64,000 bases of DNA from positions 319,324 to 383,323 of the forward strand of contig LUVW01000024.1 of assembly GCA_001661515.1 (NCBI GenBank), read 5' to 3'. Positions 56,825 through 64,000 of this stretch are shown here, in pieces. The notes below the pieces were generated by a model. That model was not told the DNA's origin and did no database searches. It worked only from the letters and a program-made list of their open reading frames with translations. Every line of letters starts with the position of its first letter. The first letter of the stretch is position 1. Both the position numbers and the translations under genes were made by a program. The DNA is from Capniomyces stellatus (Eukaryota > Kickxellomycota > Harpellomycetes > Harpellales > Legeriomycetaceae).

Positions 56825-57352
56825 TATATTTTTACTCTTTCCTTCTCCTACCCTTTCCTTGTTATTTACTTAAAACTTACCTGCTACATCAAACACCATT
56901 CCTAACCTCCGTGTCCTTCTTTGTACAGAATTAGCTCTACTCTGGTTATTCTGCCTATCAACAATCTCTATCTCCGCATCTCCTTCCTGCTCAATCCTTC
57001 CATCACCTTGCTCATTGTTTCTCATCTCTCCTCCCTCAACTCCATCGCTGTTATTATTGCTCGTCGACGTTCTGCTAATGTACTCGTTGTAATTCGGGTT
57101 TCTTCTTGAAAAGCTACTGCTATCTCTCCTCTCCTGTCTCGTCAATCCCCCACTCAATCTCCTTCGACCCCCTTTACCATTACCCCTGTTCTTACCCACG
57201 TCATCTTTGTTTCGTTGGTACTCTAGTAGTACTATTATGGTGTAACATGATATCACTCCTGCTATTGTTCCTAGAATAAACGACGTGGCTTTAGGCGTAA
57301 GCTTCGATATCTGTCTCTCGAAATAACTCTCGCCACTGCCATTCAACGACAT
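54448..57352 (-). CDS. Membrane-anchored protein with ZZ zinc finger and EF-hands
   Basis: Two exons are inferred, 57352-56881 and 56768-54448 (112-nt intron, phase 1), giving 930 residues. A single hydrophobic helix lies at residues ~24-44 (ATSFILGTIAGVISCYTIIV). Acidic and low-complexity regions follow up to ~420. The ZZ-type zinc finger at ~426-468 has CDECEVSPVRGVRYKC, then CGQC-DYDLCESC and a HH...H pair. EF-hand-like segments follow: FYDADRNDLISFDE (~590; Asp, Asp, Asp and Glu in calcium positions) and a degenerate second one (LDIEDTQHITKRN). The C-terminal ~60 residues contain a third short acidic loop (SPGSGIDFSEF). Proteins combining ZZ and EF-hand domains occur across fungi with unknown function. 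A calcium-responsive membrane adaptor is a reasonable guess, no more. Confidence 0.75.
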
Positions 57353-58189
57353 TATTCCTCTTATATTCCCTATTTTACTCTCTATTGTACTCTCTACTGT
57401 ACTCTCTATTGTGCTCGCTTGTATCTTACTTTATCCTGTTTGTCTATTTATTTATTTTTAAACCCCTCCCCAATTTTCTCCATCTAACAAACTCTGTTGT
57501 TTTCTTTTTAATTCAAAGTCTTGATAATGGATATAAAAAAAACATACGTGTTCATTCTTTTAACCACCGTTTCCATTACCTTGAAGTAGATCTTTTTAAC
57601 TTAAAAAAAAACTATTTTGCTATCAATCTTCGAAACTATATATATTTTTTTATTTTTGCTGCCTTACGTTATTTGACCAGTTGAAAAATTAGAGTTTTTT
57701 CATTACCATTTTCATTTCTAAAATGCCATTGTCTTTTTATTGTTTTAATTCCTTTAATTTCTCCACCAACCCCAACAATCCTTCCATCTCCACCCAACTT
57801 CCAATTATAAATGACCAAACCAACCACGCATTAAACTTGTCGCATTTTACTATTGCCTATGAACTTACCACTCTGATTTATAAGTCTGGATAGGATCAAG
57901 TAACAGAGGGGGGAGGGTTTATGAATAGCTACCAAAAAAAAAAACAATGCAGTTTCCAGCACCCCCCGTCTTGATGCTGAGAGTACCACCAAGGGACTCT
58001 TGAGAATTTTTTAGTGGTTGGTTGTTTTTTAACTTCTCTCCCAGAAGCTTTTGAAATTTATATGTGTTGTTGAATAAGAAACTTTGTTAAAACCAAGATG
58101 TTAAATAAATAAAAAGTGATATCTATAGTAATAATAGAAATAATAATAATAATGTAGAATAAAAACAGAAGAAAAATAGATTCCAAGTA
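57353..58189. other. Spacer between the ZZ/EF-hand gene and MMS19
   Basis: AT-rich, with repeated CTCTCTATTGTACT-type sequence at ~57371-57415. No coding region is supported. Confidence 0.5.
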
Positions 58190-61100
58190 TTATTCAGAGC
58201 CCAGCTCAACCCTAAAATTTGACAAGAAGGTTAAAAAAAAAGAATGTTAATACATGAATAAACAAACATAAAGGTAAATATTAACGATAACAATGATAAT
58301 AATAGTAAGGATAATAATGACAAGGTTACCATTTGATTCTGCACATGATAGCGGTTTTTCTGACAATGCGTTTTTTATCGTCAATAGCCAAGTTTAAGCA
58401 AGAAATGACGTGTTTTCTTATTCCAAAAAGATCAAAATCAGAAGAAGAAGAAGAAGTGGAACTTGAATTGATAGCAAACGTGGACTTTATAGAGGTACAA
58501 AGTTCGGCTAAGCATTTTAAGCTTGCAATACGGACTTTAGTGTTGTTTTGGGTAATGTTTGATTGCGGGTTGGCTATTGCGTATGTTAGATCGGCAATAA
58601 GCGCATCGGTTTGTGTTGGAGATAAAACGGATTTGCTAGTGGAGTTGGTATTGGAGGCATTTTGGATTATAGAGGTGATTGAGTTTATTGCGACGGATTT
58701 CAAATCCCTGACTGTGGTTTTGATTGAAGCCAAAAGCAATGGAACTAGTTTGTTGCTTGATTGGGTGATTATCTGGCTTGGAAGACTATGAATTATGGTG
58801 GTTAATTCAACTAGCAAGGCAGACTGCAAATCTAAAATAAATAAAAGGAGAATTAGTTAGTAAATCAAGTTGAATGGTAAAAAGAAAAAGAAAAAAGAAA
58901 AAAGAAAAAAAAAGACTTACTGGTTGGCTGAGGTTTGGATAGCAATGCAGATACTTTATCGACAATGTAATGATAAAACCTCTGTTTGAAGAGAGGACTG
59001 ATATTGGAATTGGAAAGTTTATTGAGATTCCAACGATGTTCAGCAACAACAATATTCAAAAGAGAAGAACCTTCGGCATCGTCACAACCGGCATTGTAAT
59101 TGACCAGGCAAGTACCGTCGCAGCTTGTGGAAATTGGTTGAATAGTATTAGGATTTTTTACTATATGGTCAAGCAACAAGTCAATCAGTTTGTACCCAAC
59201 CAAATCGCCCCGAATAACCAGACCGCGAGCAACCCACCGAGTCAAAGAAATAGCCATGGGGTTGTTGGTGAGGTAGTTGGACTTTATGAGGTCGTAGAGA
59301 GCGGATTTGACTGATGGGTCACATGACTTGTTGCTTATTGTAGCAAGGATCTGGCAACAGGAGATGCGAACCGAAGGAATTTCAGCAACATCAACAGTAA
59401 TAAATTTGACGAGCATTTCAACAATCTCGAGTCCAGACTGGGCAACAGCAACATTTCCACCAGACTTTCCACCAGACTTTTCACCAGACATTTCACCACC
59501 AATACTACCACCAATAATACAACTATTGTTGCTACTGCTGCTGCTGCTACCAGACGCAATCGTGCTAGGTGATGGTTTTGTGTATAGACTGGAACAAAAT
59601 AAGCCGCGCAACACGCTAATGTCAGTGTCCGGATGCATACTACTAACCAAACTGCTTATCACAACATACACAAAGCACACGTTCAGACCGTCCATCTGGT
59701 CAGTTGCAAATGGCTCCAACAAATGAACCCACTTCTTCAGATGTTCTGTTTGTAGTCGACTGTCCAATGCCCGGAACACCGTTGCACACACTGTGCCTAT
59801 ATTGACCACCACAAACCGAATTCTCTTTGACGGTAAAACTTTGATTGATCCGTGCATGTGTTTGGACAGCAATGAGGTCACCAGTACCATACAGTAATTC
59901 TCATCCATTGATGACAAGTGTTGCATTGCTGGTGTTGTTACTCTGCTTTTACTATCTAGAACTACGCTTCCATCAACTCCATTATTCTCGGCTAAAATGT
60001 TTTCCGTCAATCTGGTGATTATTTTGTTTAAACTGCTTGTCAAATTTCCTGAAGGAACAAAATCACCTACAACAAATACAACAAATACAACAAATACAAC
60101 AATAGTCAATAGTCAATAGTCAATAGTCAATAGTCAATATTAATACAAATACAAATACAAATACAAATACAAATACAAATACAAATACAAATACAATAAT
60201 AGTTATATATATATATATTTATAGTTGATTATTTACAGTTGGAAAAGAGTCTCAAGTAATAATGTTTGATTTCTTTTGACATTTCAATGTTAAAGTAAGA
60301 AAGAGTTTCAGCAATAAACAAAAGCCGTTTTTCTTCAACATGATCATTGTTCTTATTGACCACTTCAAGTTTGCTGAAAATAAACGGAACAACTCCATCA
60401 ATAATCTCAAACAAATTCGTGTCCATTAACCGCACCAAAAGCGCCAATGCCGCATCATTAACTCCACGATCCTCGTTCTCCTCAATAACTGCATTTGTCA
60501 GTATGTAAATCGCTGATTGTGTCTGATCGCTTGTCAGAAACGTCTTGAAACTAACTAACATTGCTATTCCCTTAAGTCTCGATATAAACTTGAACGAGTA
60601 CTCGTTTCCCATTTTGCCCTCAACTGACTCTGCTGATTCTACCTGGAACATTGCCACCAACCGGTCGTGGAAATCCATCAAGTTTCCTTTTGTTCCCGCT
60701 GCCAAATTCGCCTCAATAAGTGCTGTGGCCAAATCCATCAATACTCGCTGCCCAACCACCCCAACTTCTACCCCATTTCCACCTCCATTTCCATTTCCAC
60801 TTCCACCTTCTCCATCTGCTTCAAATCTGTTTAAAATCACATCCATCATCACGTCCGTCACCACACTGCAGTAATACTCACTGCTCATCGCTACAGTCTT
60901 CAGCAACACTATCGCATTCTCCAATTTCTCTGCATCCATTTTCTCAATCCACTTCATCGAGTCCTTGATTATCACATCTACATGCTCAACCGTTTCCTCC
61001 TCGCCCTGAACTCCGCCCCCTTCTTCCCTGCTAGACTCCCTGCTAGAAACCCTGCTAGAAACCCTGCTAAACACCCTCGATAAAGCCTCCAAACTCACCT

Positions 61101-62190
61101 CCCTCAACTCGGATTTTTCCTCCCCGTTCTCCACCTCCTCCTGAACCAATCCTACCAACTTCATTATCTCCTTTTCCCATTCCGCTACCCCATACACATC
61201 CGCCCCCTCAATTATCACCTTGTACACATCCACCTTCACCATTGCCGACGTTGATGTCAGCTTATACACCAACTCTGGAATTATTAGCCCCCCAAACTTC
61301 TCGCTCGCCGTCAAACACTTTCTCAGCTTTCTCTTCAACTCCACTACCGATACCTCCTCCTCTCCCCTCCCGCTCGCCCTAAACGTTATTGGAAAGTAAC
61401 AAAATACCACCTCAAACAGCTCCTGGTAACTCTCGCTAATATCAAACTTCACTATCAACTGATGGATTATCTCAAACACTATCATCAAGTTCCGTGGATC
61501 CTTTTCCCCATCAACCGACCGAATCACTAACGTTATAATCTCATTGTCACTTTCCCTCTCCCTCTCTTCCTCTCCACCCTTCCCTTCTTCCATCTCTTCT
61601 CCTTTTTCCTCCCTGATCTTGTTCAAGTACCGCTCAATTATCTGAAACGTCACATTCCTCGTCTTTTGCTGAAAACTCTGCACATGAACCCCATTCAACA
61701 CCTTCAACACCAACTTCTTTTCTAACCTCATATCTATATTCACACTGCTCTGCAGCCCAAATAATCCATCCAACACCTGTGGAACACACACCGCATCCAT
61801 CGCTCTCAACCCAAAAAAGTCTATCAACACCGATATCGCTTTCTTATCCAACCTCTTTGTCTTCCCCAACCTTTGCACCAACATCGTCAAACTCTGCATC
61901 CCCTTCACCCTTCTTCCCGCCTCTTCACTTGTCAAATACTTTTCTAGCCCCGCCACGTACATTAACAACTTTGTTTCCCCATTCTCTATATCTATTTATT
62001 TATTCCATTTTTCTTTTTATTATTACTTTTCTTTTCTTTTTCCTTTTTCTTCTTCTCTACTTTTCTTCACATTGTCCTTATCTCTCTCTTTCATCTTACC
62101 TTCAACTATTTGCTTCAGTATATTTTCTAGATTCTCATCCTCATTAATCAACGCCAACATCAAACTCTCAATTTGTCCCTTTTCCTTCAT
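58190..62190 (-). CDS. MMS19: MMS19, cytosolic iron-sulfur targeting (CIA) factor
   Basis: HEAT-repeat protein of the CIA targeting complex that delivers Fe-S clusters to DNA polymerases, primase and helicases such as XPD. Five exons are inferred on the - strand: 62190-62100, 61991-60237, 60066-58921, 58831-58330 and 58211-58190, giving 1171 residues, slightly longer than the usual ~1030. The N-terminal part has GLEKYLTSEEAGRRVKGMQS, VHVQSFQQKTR and the hallmark SVDGEKDPRNLMIVFEIIHQ, followed by VVFCYFPITF. The rest is helical repeats. The C-terminus KKRIVRKTAIMCRIKW plus VELGSE from the 22-nt last exon matches the conserved end in which a Trp precedes an LGS-like tail. Insertions rich in Glu (near 61580) and Ser explain the extra length. 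The third intron junctions are well supported by frame. Confidence 0.9.
60070..60196. repeat. Short tandem repeats in an MMS19 intron
   Basis: Three adjacent arrays within the 170-nt second intron: CAACAAATA-type units (60070-60099), about five CAATAGT units (60100-60137) and about eight ACAAAT units (60145-60194). Confidence 0.85.
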
Positions 62191-62610
62191 TTTATTATTT
62201 CTATTCTCTTTTTACAAGCTCAACTTCTAATCCCACAATCTAATCTCCTCTAATCCCGCAATGTATTTTCGAATTACTTATATTACAATATATGCTTATC
62301 CCTTTTACTCGTTTCTTTTATTTAACCCAACCTTTGTCTTTTTTTTCTATTGTATTTTGTTGCTCTGGTTGCTTTTGATCTTTCCCGGCTTTTCTTTGCC
62401 TCGTTTCCAAATATTTATTGTTAAGCTTATTAATCGATAAAGCTTTTGAAAAAAAATATACCAACTATCTTTAATTTTTGTTTTTGCTAACTCTAGAACA
62501 ATTTTCTTTAATTTCCTTTTTTCTTATTTCCCCCACTTTTACTTTTACTTTTACTATTTTTTTTAATTTTTTTATTATGTTTTTTTAATTTTGCTTTCTT
62601 GATCCATATT

Positions 62611-62646
<36 letters not shown>

Positions 62647-64000
62647 CACCTATTTTGATCTAAACAAAATGCCAAATTCAAAATCCCTTAATCCAAATCC
62701 TCTCCCCAATTTTTTTTCAGTAATGTCCCAATCCCTTTTTTTTATTCTTTTGCCCGCCATCGATAAAACTCTAGCACAACCACTGGTACAACTAATACAA
62801 CTAATACAACTAATACAACTAATACAACTAATACAACTAATCACTATGACTGTTATATATGAATTTACTTGACATAGTATCACACTCTACCTAAATATCC
62901 TCTGCTTTGGAAAAAAAAATGAAGGGTGAGGAATGGTCAAAACCCCAAATAGAATGGCTTACTTGTGCTTTTGGATGGTATAAATAATATTATGTAAATA
63001 TGTATGTACAAATTGGTTTATCTTTACCAGGAATGGTTAATGGTAATGGTATTGTACAAATATATGCTTATTAATACCTGGAAAATATAACTCTTGCTCT
63101 TGTATAGTGGGATTATAAAAAAAAATAAAAAGCGGGTGGGCTTGGTTGGGTATATGGTGGCATTAATTCCGGATATAAAGTTATGACATCACCGAGAAGG
63201 CAATGTGTTTGATTGTTACGGTTATCAGCGGGTAAAGGATGAATGAAAGAATGTAAAGTAAATAAATAAAAAAGACCCTCCTTCCGACTTTTGCCAATTT
63301 AACTTGACAATAAGACGGGGTGAATTTCTCAACAAGCGTGAGCACAATAGTGGTTGTAAAGTATTGTTGAGATTATGTGTGTATGGTGTGTGTATATATT
63401 ATATACACAAGGTAATCACTTGGTAAGTTTGTATTGTTTGCATCCAAACATTGGGAAATAAAACAAAAAGAAAAGTACATTCACTTTGCCGATTATGTCT
63501 AGTGAATAAGACGGTTGTTTTAATTCTTATTCAAAAGATGGTGGGTATTATGAAAGTTGAAAAATTCAAATAAATCACTGATAAACTGACTAACCCACAC
63601 CCCCCCCTCCTAAAATTCTGTCTATTTGTTTGTTTCATATTTGAGTATAATTGGCGGAAAATCTGGTGTATTTTTTTTTTTTTTAGTAAAAAAAGCACTT
63701 GAAAACATCTAAAATAAAGGTCTAGATCGAATGGAGTAATAAATGGCCTTTTTTTTTTTTTTGCTTTTAGTTTTTGTCGGTTGATTTTGCTAAGGTAATG
63801 TGCTTCGAAACTGAAAAGCAAATAGACTTGATAGCATAATCAAACGCAAAAAAATAAAATAAAACTTGCGCAAAATAAAGAAATTCCTCTCGATTGAAAA
63901 AAAAGATTTCTCTCGATAGGAAAAAAAAAGATGGCATGCGTTAAATTCAGTAAAAATGTATGGATAGAAGGGGGGGGGGGATGGAGCTGGGTCAAAATTA
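62191..64000. other. Right-edge gene-poor region
   Basis: AT-rich. It contains a T30 run (62615-62644), a 9-bp tandem repeat (62788-62841), several T and A tracts, and a G run near 63970. A 77-codon - strand frame at 62650-62883 owes its ISC repeats to the 9-bp array and is doubtful. No gene is supported. Confidence 0.45.
62788..62841. repeat. Six perfect copies of a 9-bp unit
   Basis: ACAACTAAT repeated six times head to tail. Confidence 0.95.

Noticed and set aside
62650..62883. 77-codon - strand frame with ISC repeats
   Set aside because: The repeats come from a 9-bp DNA array; no domain and no family motif.
1..64000. tRNA, rRNA, CRISPR, transposon or viral sequence
   Set aside because: By eye no A/B-box pair with cloverleaf, rRNA core, repeat-spacer array, terminal repeats, transposase, polymerase or capsid motif was found; a covariance-model or HMM search was not possible.

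Overview
This is an AT-rich stretch of fungal nuclear DNA. The genes are spliced, mostly with GT-AG introns of about 80-200 nt, often with TACTAA-like branch sites and TAG acceptors. The window holds a 1,3-beta-glucan synthase, a fungalysin, two tyrosinases, Sna/Pmp3 proteins and other fungal families. The intergenic style, the tyrosinase pair and a family of trypsin-like proteins would suit an early-diverging (zygomycete-grade) fungus such as an insect-gut Kickxellomycotina/Harpellales species. That placement is only an inference. No rRNA, convincing tRNA, CRISPR array, transposon or virus was seen. One short assembly gap (24 N, flanked by C runs) lies at 8140-8163.

Left third (1-24 kb). An HMG-box protein, L-2-hydroxyglutarate dehydrogenase and the CCCH/FG nucleoporin Nup42 lie on the + strand. 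They are followed by a Cys-rich metallothionein and two diverged Pmp3/Sna-type membrane proteins with PPxY tails on the - strand. Then come a very large low-complexity protein (14-18.9 kb, +) and a tandem trypsin-like family (19-23.7 kb, +). In that family one copy is intact but has lost two catalytic residues, and the two flanking copies are decayed.

Middle (24-45 kb). The 2006-residue FKS1-type glucan synthase (-) is followed by a gene-poor stretch of about 4 kb. Next are the mRNA 3'-end processing factor CLP1 (+, eight exons, apparently one AT-AC intron and one 38-nt intron), an aminoacylase-like M20 peptidase (-) and two tandem secreted tyrosinases (+) with identical intron positions.

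Right third (45-64 kb), all on the - strand: an SMP/PH lipid-transfer protein (Nvj2/TEX2 type), an M36 fungalysin, NAD(P)H-hydrate epimerase (seven exons, the first of 12 nt), the Fe-S assembly factor Isd11, a membrane-anchored ZZ-finger/EF-hand protein and the cytosolic Fe-S targeting factor MMS19.

The genes do not form one pathway. Themes are mitochondrial and cytosolic Fe-S or metabolite-repair housekeeping, cell-wall and secreted functions (FKS1, fungalysin, tyrosinases, pseudo-trypsin) and membrane or metal homeostasis. The most unusual items are the secreted catalytically dead trypsin-like protein with a long helical tail, the non-canonical introns, and the uncharacterised ~1570-residue protein. 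Exon boundaries were placed by hand from splice motifs, reading-frame continuity and remembered family motifs. Every multi-exon total given is divisible by three.
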